Part shown: positions 25,638 through 33,976 of the stretch, piece after piece
Layout of the letters: each line of letters begins with the position of its first letter
Position numbering within the stretch: position 1 is the first letter of the stretch
Assembly: GCA_910586665.1 (NCBI GenBank)
Contig: CAJUIX010000002.1
Location: forward strand, 123,250 to 187,249
DNA: 64,000 nt
Reading direction: 5' to 3'
Origin: an uncultured Duncaniella sp.
GTDB taxonomy: Bacteria; Bacteroidota; Bacteroidia; Bacteroidales; Muribaculaceae
Program-made: the position numbers and the translations under genes
Notes under the pieces: generated by a model
Database searches by the model: none
What the model saw: only the letters and a program-made list of their open reading frames with translations
What the model was told of the DNA's origin: nothing

Positions 25638-27025
25638 AGGACAGTGTCGATGTTTTGTTCGCGGTGAATGAGGTGAACTCTGACGTGCGGGTAACAGGTC
25701 TTGATGTGCTCGGCCATTTTTTGAGCGGAGTAGACGCTCCGATGCTGTCCGCCGGTGCAACCGAAGGAGACGGAGAGTGATGTGAAACCCCGGCGGTCAT
25801 AACATTCGACGGAGGGGTCGACCAAGGCGTAGCAATGGTCAAGGAAGGTAATAATCTCGCCCCGCTTTTCGAGGAAATCAATCACAGGACGGTCGAGACC
25901 GGTGATTTTTTTGTACTCCTCGTAGCGACCGGGGTTCTCCATGCCCCGGCAGTCAAAGACAAAGCCACCACCGTTGCCTGAGGGGTCAGCTGGTATACCT
26001 TTTTTATATGAGAAGCTCATGACTGTGACTGTCAGGGAGCTTTCCGGCTTTGAATCGGGCTTTGAATCGGAATCGGGGGCGCATTGGACGACCATGTCGC
26101 GAAGGACTTTGACAAGATAGGGGTACTCGTCGTCAGTCGTTGCAAGTATTTCCGAGAGATTGGCAAGCGCGGCGGGGATGCTTTTGAGAAAATGTGGCTT
26201 GCGCTCGAATTTTCCCCGGAAGCCGTAGGCTCCGAGCACCTGGAGTGTACGCAAGAGGTAAAACTCACGAAATTTTCTGTCAAAATCGGCACGGTCTATA
26301 TCAACATATCTCGAAGCGCTCTCCACATAGACGTCGACGAGACGGCGGCGCACCTCGGCAGGGAAGGCTGCACGAGCCTGGGTGACGAAGGAAACAATAT
26401 CGTACTCGGCCGGACCGCGACGTCCACCCTGGAAGTCGATAAACCAGGGGTTGGAATCACGAATCATCACATTGCGCGACTGGAAGTCACGATACATGAA
26501 TGAATTGGTCGAGCCGGCTGACAGGCGGTCGGCCATGCGGCGGAAATCATTCTCCAAAAGAGATTCGAGATAGGGGGTACCGGTGGTGTTCAGGAAGCAG
26601 TATTTGAAATAATTCAAATCCCAAAGAATGGCCCGGCTGTCGAAATCGCTCACCGGGTAGCAGCGGCTGAAATCAAGGCCCTCGGCTCCGGCATATTGGA
26701 AATCGGGGAGGCGTCTGACCGCCTCTTCGAGCAGCGGGAGAGAGTCGCGGCAATCGAAGAGAGATGTGTCGCCGAGATCCTCCTGAAGATAGCATAGGGA
26801 GTCTGATGATACGGCGAGGACCTCGGGAACGGGGAGACCCTTCTCATGAAAATGGCGAGCGAGATAGATGAAAGCCCCGTTTTCGTCAACAGACGTGCCT
26901 ATGACTCCAATTACAGTCACGGGGCCTGTGAGGCGGAAGTAGCGACGGTTGCTCCCGGTGGGGGTCAGAGCCGTCACGGACTCCGGGAGGAAGCCGAATT
27001 TATGCAGATATAGATTTTCCAACAT
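25634..27025 (-). CDS. Sugar kinase (AmgK/APH-like) fused to RapZ C-terminal domain
   Basis: A 463-residue fusion. Residues 1-320 are an aminoglycoside-phosphotransferase-like kinase: substrate loop TPTGSNRRYFRL, catalytic segment MYRDFQSRNVMIRD (usual form HxDxxxxN), and metal-binding Asp in WFIDFQGGRRGP. The closest functional model is AmgK, which phosphorylates the anomeric carbon of MurNAc/GlcNAc. Residues about 335-463 match the RapZ C-terminal domain: MSFSYKKGIPAD, FVFDCRGMENPGRYEEYKKI-like and FGCTGGQHRSVYSAQ. In E. coli that domain binds glucosamine-6-phosphate. It lacks the RapZ N-terminal ATPase. Coupled by ATGA to the MurU-like gene. Predicted role: amino-sugar salvage with built-in sensing of amino-sugar phosphate. 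Confidence 0.85.
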   Translation of the reverse strand: MLENLYLHKFGFLPESVTALTPTGSNRRYFRLTGPVTVIGVIGTSVDENGAFIYLARHFHEKGLPVPEVLAVSSDSLCYLQEDLGDTSLFDCRDSLPLLEEAVRRLPDFQYAGAEGLDFSRCYPVSDFDSRAILWDLNYFKYCFLNTTGTPYLESLLENDFRRMADRLSAGSTNSFMYRDFQSRNVMIRDSNPWFIDFQGGRRGPAEYDIVSFVTQARAAFPAEVRRRLVDVYVESASRYVDIDRADFDRKFREFYLLRTLQVLGAYGFRGKFERKPHFLKSIPAALANLSEILATTDDEYPYLVKVLRDMVVQCAPDSDSKPDSKPESSLTVTVMSFSYKKGIPADPSGNGGGFVFDCRGMENPGRYEEYKKITGLDRPVIDFLEKRGEIITFLDHCYALVDPSVECYDRRGFTSLSVSFGCTGGQHRSVYSAQKMAEHIKTCYPHVRVHLIHREQNIDTVL

Positions 27026-27043
27026 TGCTGAGTAGTTTATCTA

Positions 27044-27051
27044 CAAAAGTA
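27044..27051 (-). promoter_or_regulatory. -7 box of the kinase-RapZ/MurU-like pair
   Basis: TACTTTTG on the reverse strand, 18 bases before the ATG at 27025. No matching -33 element is visible. Confidence 0.4.
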
Positions 27052-27089
27052 GTCAAAATATCCAATTCGGGGACACGGAGGAGGCTCCT

Positions 27090-27121
27090 TTTGTTTATTT
27101 TTATGAAAATGTGTAATTTTG
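27090..27121 (+). promoter_or_regulatory. Promoter of the TrmH-family methyltransferase gene
   Basis: TTTG (27090-27093), a 20-base spacer and TAATTTTG (27114-27121). The transcript would start near 27125, which rules out the in-frame TTG at 27119 and supports ATG 27140 as the start. Confidence 0.6.
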
Positions 27122-27139
27122 AAATCATTTTATTTATCT

Positions 27140-27910
27140 ATGATAGAACTAACCAACAATATATGCCGCACAGTCAAGGCGCTTGACGAAAGGAAGACCC
27201 GCCGCAAGGAGGGATTATTCAAGGCGGAAGGGACAAAGTGCGTGCTCGACACACTCGGACACTTCGGACTTCGCTATCTGTTTGCAAGTGCTGAGTGGCT
27301 CGACGGGCATGAGTCCGAATTGAAAGAGCGCGGCTGCCCGGAAGAAAAGATCGTGGCCGTAAGACGTCGCGACATACTGCGTCTGTCGAGTCTCGTCACC
27401 CCGCCCGACGTCATAGCCGTCTATGACATACCCGAAAGGGAACCTGACGTGGAGACCATGCGCCGGCAGCTCGTCCTCGCGCTCGACACAATACAGGATC
27501 CGGGCAATCTCGGAACTATCATCCGTGTGGCCGACTGGTTTGGCGTCAGGGATATTATATGCAGCACCGAGACAGCCGACTGTTTTGCCCCCAAGGTGGT
27601 ACAGTCGACAATGGGCTCAATCTCCCGCGTCAGGCTTCACTATGGCAATCTCCGGGAGATGATAGAGGAAATAGGCGCCCAGGCCGTTTACGGAACCTTT
27701 CTCGACGGCGAGAACATCAGCGGTAAAAAACTGTCGCAGAATGGCATAATCGTCATCGGTAACGAGGGTAAGGGTATTTCGAAAGAGATAGAGCAGACTG
27801 TGACGGAACGACTTTTCATACCTTCATATCCACCCGGACAGGAGACAGGGGAGTCGCTCAACGCAGCGATAGCGACAGCAATAACCCTGGCGAAGTTTCG
27901 CGGGGTGTGA
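27140..27910 (+). CDS. TrmH/SpoU-family RNA 2'-O-methyltransferase
   Basis: A 256-residue SPOUT methyltransferase that methylates a ribose in rRNA or tRNA with S-adenosylmethionine. N-terminal substrate-binding part (1-100) with KTRRKEGLFKAEG. The knotted SPOUT core shows the three family motifs: DTIQDPGNLGTIIRVADWFG, IIVIGNEGKGIS, and ESLNAAIATAITLAKFR. The start at ATG 27140 is chosen because the promoter lies over the upstream TTG. RadA follows after 55 bases, probably on the same transcript. Its exact RNA target cannot be told from the sequence. Confidence 0.92.
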   Translation: MIELTNNICRTVKALDERKTRRKEGLFKAEGTKCVLDTLGHFGLRYLFASAEWLDGHESELKERGCPEEKIVAVRRRDILRLSSLVTPPDVIAVYDIPEREPDVETMRRQLVLALDTIQDPGNLGTIIRVADWFGVRDIICSTETADCFAPKVVQSTMGSISRVRLHYGNLREMIEEIGAQAVYGTFLDGENISGKKLSQNGIIVIGNEGKGISKEIEQTVTERLFIPSYPPGQETGESLNAAIATAITLAKFRGV

Positions 27911-27965
27911 GAAAAATCAAGGTGATAATTGTTAGAATCTACAAACGCTATCAACTATTTGGTTA

Positions 27966-29336
27966 ATGAAGAACAGTAAGACAGCATGGTTTTGCACGAG
28001 TTGCGGCGCACAGTCACCGAAGTGGCAGGGACGCTGCCCGGCCTGCGGTGAATGGAACACTATGGTCGAAGAGCGGATTGTAAGCGAAAAGAAGTCGCGC
28101 ACACTCACGCCCTCAGGCCAGAGGTCAGGCAGGACACGTCCGCAGCTCATACATGAAATCGAGCTTTCAGAGGAGCCGCGCATCAAGATGCCGTCGGCAG
28201 AACTTAACCGGGTGCTCGGCGGAGGGCTCGTGGGCGGCAGCCTCGTGCTCATAGGTGGCGAGCCGGGCATAGGCAAGTCTACACTTGTGCTTCAAAACAT
28301 ACTGTCAATCCGCTCGCGACGCATACTGTATATCTCAGGTGAAGAGAGTGCCCGACAGCTGAAGATGCGCGCCGACCGCATCGGGCGCCCCAATGACAAT
28401 GTCTATATAGTATGCGAGACCTCGCTCCAAAATATCCGTGAGCACATCGAGGAAGTGAATCCGGGACTCGTAGTGGTCGATTCGATACAGACCATAGCCT
28501 CGGACGATATCGAGTCGGTGGCCGGGAGCGTGTCGCAGGTCCGTGAATGTGCCGCGCAGCTGTTGAAGTACTCCAAGGAGACAGGTGTCCCGGTAATCCT
28601 TATCGGACATATCACGAAGGAGGGTAGCATAGCGGGTCCGAAGGTGCTCGAGCATATAGTCGACGCCGTACTGCAATTCGAAGGTGACCGCCAGGGCATC
28701 TACCGCATACTCCGCTCAATCAAGAACCGCTTCGGGTCCACTGCCGAACTCGGTATCTACGAAATGTGCCAGCGCGGACTGCGCGAAGTGTCCAACCCGT
28801 CGGAGATGTTTCTCTCGCAGAGCGAGGAAGACCTATCAGGAATAGCGGTAGGAGTCACTATGGAGGGTATACGCGCCTTTCTCATAGAGGTGCAGGCATT
28901 AGTGAGCACGGCAGCCTACGGTACGCCGCAACGCTCCGTCACCGGCTTTGACTCAAAGCGCATGAATATGCTGCTTGCCGTTCTTGAAAAGAGGGTAGGG
29001 TTCAAACTCGCTGCCAAGGACGTGTTTTTGAACATAGCCGGAGGTCTGAAAGTCAACGATCCGGCTCTTGACTTGGCGGTGATATGCGCCATACTGTCGT
29101 CAAACGTCGACATATCAATACCGAAGAGGGTCTGTATGGCAGGTGAAGTCGGACTTTCTGGGGAGGTTAGGCCGGTAGCCCGCATCGAACAACGCATACG
29201 CGAGGCCGAAAAGCTCGGCATGGAGAGCATAATCATCCCTCGCAACAACCTGAAAGGTATAGATATAACAGGACTCAACATCAAAATCATAGAAGTGGCG
29301 AAGGTGGAGGAGGCTTTCCGAACACTATTTGCCTGA
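27966..29336 (+). CDS. radA: DNA repair protein RadA
   Basis: A branch-migration ATPase that helps RecA-mediated recombination. 456 residues: the zinc finger has Cys10, Cys13, Cys24 and Cys27 (CTSCG...CPACGEW). The RecA-like ATPase has Walker A GGEPGIGKST at about 97-106, and the RadA-specific motif KNRFGS is present. The C-terminal Lon-protease-like domain lacks protease activity in this family. The length and domain order are standard. It lies between the methyltransferase gene and the PCMD gene with short gaps. Confidence 0.97.
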   Translation: MKNSKTAWFCTSCGAQSPKWQGRCPACGEWNTMVEERIVSEKKSRTLTPSGQRSGRTRPQLIHEIELSEEPRIKMPSAELNRVLGGGLVGGSLVLIGGEPGIGKSTLVLQNILSIRSRRILYISGEESARQLKMRADRIGRPNDNVYIVCETSLQNIREHIEEVNPGLVVVDSIQTIASDDIESVAGSVSQVRECAAQLLKYSKETGVPVILIGHITKEGSIAGPKVLEHIVDAVLQFEGDRQGIYRILRSIKNRFGSTAELGIYEMCQRGLREVSNPSEMFLSQSEEDLSGIAVGVTMEGIRAFLIEVQALVSTAAYGTPQRSVTGFDSKRMNMLLAVLEKRVGFKLAAKDVFLNIAGGLKVNDPALDLAVICAILSSNVDISIPKRVCMAGEVGLSGEVRPVARIEQRIREAEKLGMESIIIPRNNLKGIDITGLNIKIIEVAKVEEAFRTLFA

Positions 29337-29368
29337 TTTATTAGCAATCCAATACAATCGGCTCTATT

Positions 29369-30328
29369 ATGAACATAAAAACATACATCATATCAATGTT
29401 TATCGGCACATCGGCTCTGACGGCAGGTGCAGCTAATCCCGAATTGTTGAAATATGGTGATTTCTCCAACTGGGTCACACGGCACCTGCATGAATCAGCC
29501 GTGATAGGGGGCAATGACAAGACTGTCTATGAAATCGGACCGACACGGACTATCGAGGGGAACAAGCCATACGTCAAAAGCCCCGACTCACCCTGGGCCA
29601 CGAGCAATGTGTATGCCAAGGTGTCGGGAATCGTAAAGACTTCCAATGCCGTCTATCCGGCAGAGCGCTCAGCCGGCAATAAGTGCGCCAAACTCTGCAC
29701 GCAGATTGAGACTGTCAAGGTGCTCGGACTTATAAACATGGATGTCATGGTGGCCGGCTCTATATTTCTCGGCGAGATGATCGAGCCTATCACGTCGACC
29801 AGCAACCCATATTCAAAAATGGAGATGGGAGTGCCTTTCTCGCGCAGGCCAAAGAGCCTTGTCTTTGACTACAAGGTCGACATGCCCGATGTGGACTACA
29901 GGATAAAGTCGAGCGGCTTCGGCTCGAAGAAAAAAATACCCGGAAGGGACGAGGCTGTGGTATTCGTATATCTCCAGCGCCGTTGGGAGGACGAAAAGGG
30001 CAATATCCATGCAAAGCGTGTAGGGACTGCCGGGAAACATTTCAGAAACAGCTCGCAGTGGGTCAACGGCTTCAATCTGCCTATCCACTACGGGGATATA
30101 AGCAAAGAGGGGAGCCTGCCGTCCTATCTCAAGCTCCGCGACAAGGACAACAGTTACTACGCACGCAACTCCAAAGGGAAGATGGTCCAGGTGGTGGAAG
30201 AAGGGTGGGATAGTGCTGACGCGAAACCGACGCATGTAATAGTCATGTTCTCGTCGGGCAACGGTGCGCCATACGTCGGAACCGAGGGCCTGACTTTCTA
30301 TGTCGACAACGTCGGTTTTAAATATTGA
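29369..30328 (+). CDS. Exported PCMD-domain protein
   Basis: A 319-residue exported protein. Residues 1-21 form a signal peptide (MNIKTYIISMFIGTSALTAG). The mature part looks like the Bacteroidetes putative carbohydrate-metabolism (PCMD) domain, a beta-rich lectin-like fold, with the typical ending TFYVDNVGFKY after HVIVMFSSGNGAPYVGTEG. Most family members are surface or periplasmic proteins near glycan loci; here it is 32 bases after radA and 26 bases before a tRNA methyltransferase, so the context gives no substrate. Family moderately sure, function unknown. Confidence 0.75.
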   Translation: MNIKTYIISMFIGTSALTAGAANPELLKYGDFSNWVTRHLHESAVIGGNDKTVYEIGPTRTIEGNKPYVKSPDSPWATSNVYAKVSGIVKTSNAVYPAERSAGNKCAKLCTQIETVKVLGLINMDVMVAGSIFLGEMIEPITSTSNPYSKMEMGVPFSRRPKSLVFDYKVDMPDVDYRIKSSGFGSKKKIPGRDEAVVFVYLQRRWEDEKGNIHAKRVGTAGKHFRNSSQWVNGFNLPIHYGDISKEGSLPSYLKLRDKDNSYYARNSKGKMVQVVEEGWDSADAKPTHVIVMFSSGNGAPYVGTEGLTFYVDNVGFKY

Positions 30329-30354
30329 ATCATTATATAATATAGGTGGTCGGT

Positions 30355-31074
30355 ATGGGTGTGTTTCATTTCAAACAGTTCAGCGTGGATGACAGTCATT
30401 GCGGTATGAAAACCGGGACTGACGCAGTGCTTCTCGGAGCATGGGCGGAGGTCAAGGGGTTCAAGACTATAGTTGATGCCGGGTGCGGGTCGGGCATAAT
30501 CGCCCTCATGGCCGCGCAGCGCAACAGCGAGGCAAGGATTATCGCTATTGACATCAATGCTGAAGCCTGTAAGGATACACAGATCAACGTGGCCGCATCG
30601 CCGTGGAGCGAGAGGGTAGAGGTGGTGGAGGGAGACATACTCAGCTTATTCCCAGCGGCAACAGCTCATCCACTCCTCATAATATCCAACCCTCCATTTT
30701 TCAACGAGGCTCTGCGCTCGCCTGACAGAGACAGGGCATTGGCACGCCACGGCGAGGAATTCGGAGTAGGGTCGCTGATAAGTCTTGCTGCGGCAAAATT
30801 CGACTCTCCGGCTGACTCGCTGGCATTTATAGCACCGACAGAGCGCAACGACGAGATTGAGTTTCTGCTATCGCTCTCACGTCTGTCGCCGACTCGGAAG
30901 ACACTAATATACTCCCGCCCCGGTAAGGCTTCGATACGGACGCTATGGCATGCTTCGCTCGAAAGGCCGGGCATAGAGGCGACACGCACCGATACGCTAT
31001 ATATCCGCAATGCGGACAATGAGATTACGCCGGAATACATGGCACTGACTTCGCCATTTTACCTCGACAAATAG
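30355..31074 (+). CDS. TrmN6-like tRNA1(Val) adenine-N6 methyltransferase
   Basis: A 239-residue class I SAM-dependent methyltransferase of the YfiC/TrmN6 type, which methylates A37 of tRNA1(Val) in E. coli. It begins MGVFHFKQFSVDDSHCGMKTGTDAVLLGAW in two blocks typical of the family (FHFKQFSV and MKTGTDAVLLGAW). It continues with the SAM motif VDAGCGSGIIALMAA and the amino-methylating motif NPPFF. Start: ATG 30355 fits the family N-terminus; an in-frame GTG at 30346 would add three residues. It is followed 24 bases later by the CPBP gene. Confidence 0.88.
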   Translation: MGVFHFKQFSVDDSHCGMKTGTDAVLLGAWAEVKGFKTIVDAGCGSGIIALMAAQRNSEARIIAIDINAEACKDTQINVAASPWSERVEVVEGDILSLFPAATAHPLLIISNPPFFNEALRSPDRDRALARHGEEFGVGSLISLAAAKFDSPADSLAFIAPTERNDEIEFLLSLSRLSPTRKTLIYSRPGKASIRTLWHASLERPGIEATRTDTLYIRNADNEITPEYMALTSPFYLDK

Positions 31075-31098
31075 TGTGCAACACATAATATAATAAAT

Positions 31099-31989
31099 AT
31101 GGTAACTAATCACAATCTCAGATTTTCACCCGGACAGCGTATAGTCATACTATTGGTGGCACTCTGTCTGTTCACAATCATAGGCTCGGCGATTGTCGCC
31201 ATAGTGGTTCGCAACGGACTGACGACGCAGTCGCTCCGCATATCGACTGTGCTCCAGGACTGTATAATATTCATACTCCCGGCTGTCATAAGCGCTGTGC
31301 TTATAAGCAGCCTTCCGGCTAAGTTTTTAGGTATTGACAGAGGATTCAAGATCCCGCAGCTGCTGCTGGCTGTGCTTGCAATGCTTGCATCGCTCCCTGC
31401 GATGAACTTTTTGGTGTCGTTCAACGAGAGTCTCGTCCTCCCGGAAGCTTTCAAAGGGTTGGAGGAATGGATGAGAGCATCGGAAACACGCGCCCAAAAG
31501 TCAATAGCCATACTATTGGGAGGGTCAGGAATAGGCTCTCTCATTGTCGACATACTGATTGTCGGAGTGCTCGCCGGTCTGAGCGAGGAACTGTTCTTCC
31601 GCGGAGCTTTGCAGAATATTTTAGCGACAAACCGTATGAACCGCCATGCCGCAATATGGATTGCAGCGTTCATATTCAGCACCTTCCACATGCAATTCTA
31701 CGGATTTCTGCCCAGGCTGATGCTTGGCGCCTATTTCGGTTACCTGCTCGTATGGTCGCGCTCGCTTTGGCTGCCGGTGCTGATTCATGCAATAAATAAT
31801 TCATTGGTGGTCTACAGCATGTGGCACACGGAGGGGACGTCTGAAGCTGTTGAAGAGGTGACGATAAATAATTGGGGGGTAGACTCGCCGACACTCATAC
31901 TTGGCTCCGTCATACTCACGGTCTTCATCATTGTCCGGCTGAAAAAATATTCTGAGACCGACATTGAAAACAGGGAGTGTGCGAGTTAA
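31099..31989 (+). CDS. CPBP family intramembrane glutamic endopeptidase
   Basis: A 296-residue polytopic membrane protein with about seven to eight hydrophobic segments. The CPBP (Rce1-like, ABI) motifs are present: motif 1 GLSEELFFRGALQNIL with the catalytic Glu-Glu and Arg, motif 2 FSTFHMQFYGFLPR with a His, and motif 3 VLIHAINNSLVVYS with His and Asn. Members cleave near membrane surfaces or act in bacteriocin or immunity roles; the substrate here is not indicated. It ends just before the rlmD promoter. Confidence 0.9.
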   Translation: MVTNHNLRFSPGQRIVILLVALCLFTIIGSAIVAIVVRNGLTTQSLRISTVLQDCIIFILPAVISAVLISSLPAKFLGIDRGFKIPQLLLAVLAMLASLPAMNFLVSFNESLVLPEAFKGLEEWMRASETRAQKSIAILLGGSGIGSLIVDILIVGVLAGLSEELFFRGALQNILATNRMNRHAAIWIAAFIFSTFHMQFYGFLPRLMLGAYFGYLLVWSRSLWLPVLIHAINNSLVVYSMWHTEGTSEAVEEVTINNWGVDSPTLILGSVILTVFIIVRLKKYSETDIENRECAS

Positions 31990-32012
31990 ATATCGTTAAT
32001 TTAGTTGTTAAT

Positions 32013-32044
32013 TTTGTTGCTTAACGAAATAATCCTTAATTTTG
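32013..32044 (+). promoter_or_regulatory. Promoter of rlmD
   Basis: TTTG (32013-32016), exactly 20 bases, TAATTTTG (32037-32044). The predicted leader is about 100 bases and contains a terminator-like hairpin just before the start codon. Confidence 0.65.
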
Positions 32045-32095
32045 GCCAAGGATTAAAAGAAGCATCTTAACCTAACTTACTAAAAATACGACACT

Positions 32096-32139
32096 CGTCG
32101 GTTAATGGCTCACAAGGCCATTACCGGCGAAAATTTTTT
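32096..32139 (+). promoter_or_regulatory. Terminator-like hairpin in the rlmD leader (possible attenuator)
   Basis: CGTCGGTTAATGGC (32096-32109) pairs with GCCATTACCGGCG (32117-32129) through 13 pairs, with one bulged T and one G-U pair. The loop is 7 bases. It is followed by AAAA and then TTTTTT (32134-32139), only 10 bases before the rlmD ATG. Lying between the promoter and the gene, it could cause conditional early termination, or end a separate short RNA of about 90 bases. Confidence 0.45.
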
Positions 32140-32148
32140 GATAAGATT

Positions 32149-33564
32149 ATGGCAAGAAAAAAGAAAGAACTGCCACTGCTGAGTGGCGTAGAGATAGTCG
32201 ACGTGGCCGCCGAGGGCAACTCCATAGCCCGCGTCGACGACATGGTGGTCTTCATCCCTTTCGGCGCTCCGGGTGATGTGGCCGAGGTGAAGATTGACCG
32301 CAAGAAGCGTAACTATGCCGAAGGGCATATCGAACAGCTGACAAGCCCGTCGGCAATACGAGTAGAGCCTCGATGCGAGCATTTCACTCTTTGCGGAGGC
32401 TGCCGCTGGCAGCACCTGCCTTACAAATTTCAGCTGAAATGCAAGCAGAAGCAGGTGAGCGACGCCCTCGACAGAATAGCCAAGATTCCTCATCCGGAAC
32501 TGATGCCGATACTCGGATCGGAGTCGATATGGGAGTACAGAAATAAGATGGAGTATACATTCTCCAACAAAAAGTGGCTGACATATGACCAAATGCGTTC
32601 CGGCGAGGAGTTTCCCGAGCGAAGAGCTGCCGGATTCCATATATCGGGGGCCTTTGACAAGGTGCTTGACATCAATCGCTGCCACTTGCAGGATGATCTC
32701 GGCAATCGGCTAAGACTCTTCGTGAAGCACTTCGGCATGGAGCATGACTATTCGTTCTATGACCTTCGCGAGCAGCACGGACTCCTGCGCACTCTGATGA
32801 TACGCATAGCCTCGACAGGAGAAGTCATGGCCGTCATGGTCTTCGGCGAGGATGACGAGGAGAAAATCAATACGCTTATGAGCGCTATTGCCAATGAGTT
32901 TCCGCAAATCACTTCGCTGCTTTATGTGGTCAACACAAAGGTCAACGATACAATTTCAGACCAGGAAATCATACTCTCCAAAGGCCGCGAATATATCGAG
33001 GAGGAGATGGAGGGACTGAAGTTCAGGATAGGGCCGAAGTCGTTCTATCAGACTAACTCCCGCCAGGCTTACAGACTCTACAGCGTGGCGCGTGATTTTG
33101 CGAAACTCAGTGGCGACGAGCTTGTCTACGACCTATATACCGGCACCGGCACTATAGCATGTTTCATCGCGCCCAAGGTGTGCCATGTCATAGGCATCGA
33201 ATATGTTCCCGAAGCCATTGAGGATGCCAAGGTCAATGCACAGGTCAACGGCCTTGAAAACACGGAGTTTTATGCCGGGGATATGAAGAATGTGCTTACA
33301 GCAGATTTCATTGCAGAGCATGGGCGTCCTGATGTGATGATTGTCGATCCGCCTCGTGCTGGCATGCACGAGGACGTTGTGAAGGTTATTCTCGAGGCAT
33401 CACCCCGCAGGATAGTCTATGTCAGCTGCAATCCTGCCACACAGGCACGCGATTTGGCACTTCTGCATGAAAAATATGATATCGAAGCAGTGCAGCCCGT
33501 GGATATGTTTCCCCACACACAGCATGTGGAAAACGTGGTGGCACTGACACTTCGCGATGAATAA
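32149..33564 (+). CDS. rlmD: 23S rRNA (uracil-5-)-methyltransferase RlmD-like
   Basis: A 471-residue iron-sulfur rRNA methyltransferase (RlmD/RumA type, m5U1939 in E. coli). A basic start MARKKKELP leads into a TRAM RNA-binding domain (about 10-60). The [4Fe-4S] cysteines are in RCEHFTLCGGCRWQH. The methyltransferase core shows YDLYTGTGTIACFIA (SAM site), DPPRAGMHEDV, and the catalytic cysteine in YVSCNPATQARD. Bacteroidales often carry more than one RumA-like enzyme, so the exact uracil modified is an inference. It has its own promoter and a leader hairpin. Confidence 0.93.
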   Translation: MARKKKELPLLSGVEIVDVAAEGNSIARVDDMVVFIPFGAPGDVAEVKIDRKKRNYAEGHIEQLTSPSAIRVEPRCEHFTLCGGCRWQHLPYKFQLKCKQKQVSDALDRIAKIPHPELMPILGSESIWEYRNKMEYTFSNKKWLTYDQMRSGEEFPERRAAGFHISGAFDKVLDINRCHLQDDLGNRLRLFVKHFGMEHDYSFYDLREQHGLLRTLMIRIASTGEVMAVMVFGEDDEEKINTLMSAIANEFPQITSLLYVVNTKVNDTISDQEIILSKGREYIEEEMEGLKFRIGPKSFYQTNSRQAYRLYSVARDFAKLSGDELVYDLYTGTGTIACFIAPKVCHVIGIEYVPEAIEDAKVNAQVNGLENTEFYAGDMKNVLTADFIAEHGRPDVMIVDPPRAGMHEDVVKVILEASPRRIVYVSCNPATQARDLALLHEKYDIEAVQPVDMFPHTQHVENVVALTLRDE

Positions 33565-33941
33565 ATAAAAAGCGCCCGCTGCATCACGCAGCGGAACGCC
33601 CGAAATTATAATCATCAATTCTAATTATCGGTTTTTGTTTTCTCAAACTCTTTTCTGGTGAAATGGGGCGATTTTTTTAGAATTGCCTCATTCCCAGAAT
33701 TTTGATAACTGCTTAATTGATAAGGGATAGGAAAATTAGCGGTAAAAAATTAATTCAGAAAAGGATAAGAATGGTATCGTTAGATTTGTATCTTCTTATT
33801 TGTAATTTTTTTGAAAATGCCTGTATCAGCAGGGATGTTAATGGATTTAGCTGTGTCTTTGTATCACTGATAGAATTTCTAACATTATATTCAGAGAGAG
33901 GAGTAATGAGTTGTTTGCTTGTGTGTTTTTCTATTTTCGCA
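33565..33941 (-). ncRNA. Candidate structured RNA of about 380 bases, reverse strand
   Basis: This stretch lies between rlmD and topB. It has a consensus reverse-strand promoter (33945-33976) and a strong reverse-strand terminator (33567-33599), yet no open frame longer than a few codons on that strand. Inside, GGAATGAGGC and GCCCCATTTC (reverse strand, 33660-33694) can form an imperfect 10-bp stem. It does not show the signatures of tmRNA, RNase P RNA or SRP RNA. It could be a regulatory RNA, a short peptide gene, or an untranslated relic. Confidence 0.4.
33567..33599 (-). terminator. Strong reverse-strand terminator at the end of rlmD
   Basis: On the reverse strand, CCGCTGC-GTGAT-GCAGCGG forms a perfect 7-bp stem, extended by GCG/CGC outside a small internal loop. 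It is followed by TTTTTATTTATT. The T-run lies only on the reverse strand, so it primarily stops leftward transcription; the hairpin may also mark the rlmD 3' end. Confidence 0.7.
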
Positions 33942-33944
33942 CTG

Positions 33945-33976
33945 CAAAATTACGCATAAGTCATCGAGCCTGCAAG
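33945..33976 (-). promoter_or_regulatory. Orphan reverse-strand promoter
   Basis: On the reverse strand, CTTG (33973-33976, one base off TTTG), exactly 20 bases, then TAATTTTG (33945-33952), followed by CAG. No gene lies downstream before the terminator at 33567-33599. Confidence 0.55.

Noticed and set aside
25638..25760. 41-residue N-terminal extension of the MurU-like protein
   Set aside because: It lies inside the kinase-RapZ gene and precedes the nucleotide-binding start MKAMIFAAGLGTR; the ATGA-coupled start at 25637 is better.
27119..27139. TTG start for the TrmH-family gene
   Set aside because: The TTG overlaps the promoter -7 box, upstream of the expected transcript start; the ATG at 27140 fits the family.
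33717..33959. 80-codon forward-strand frame in the rlmD-topB gap
   Set aside because: Composition is irregular, there is no promoter or ribosome-binding context, it runs antisense to the orphan promoter and terminator unit, and it resembles no family I know.
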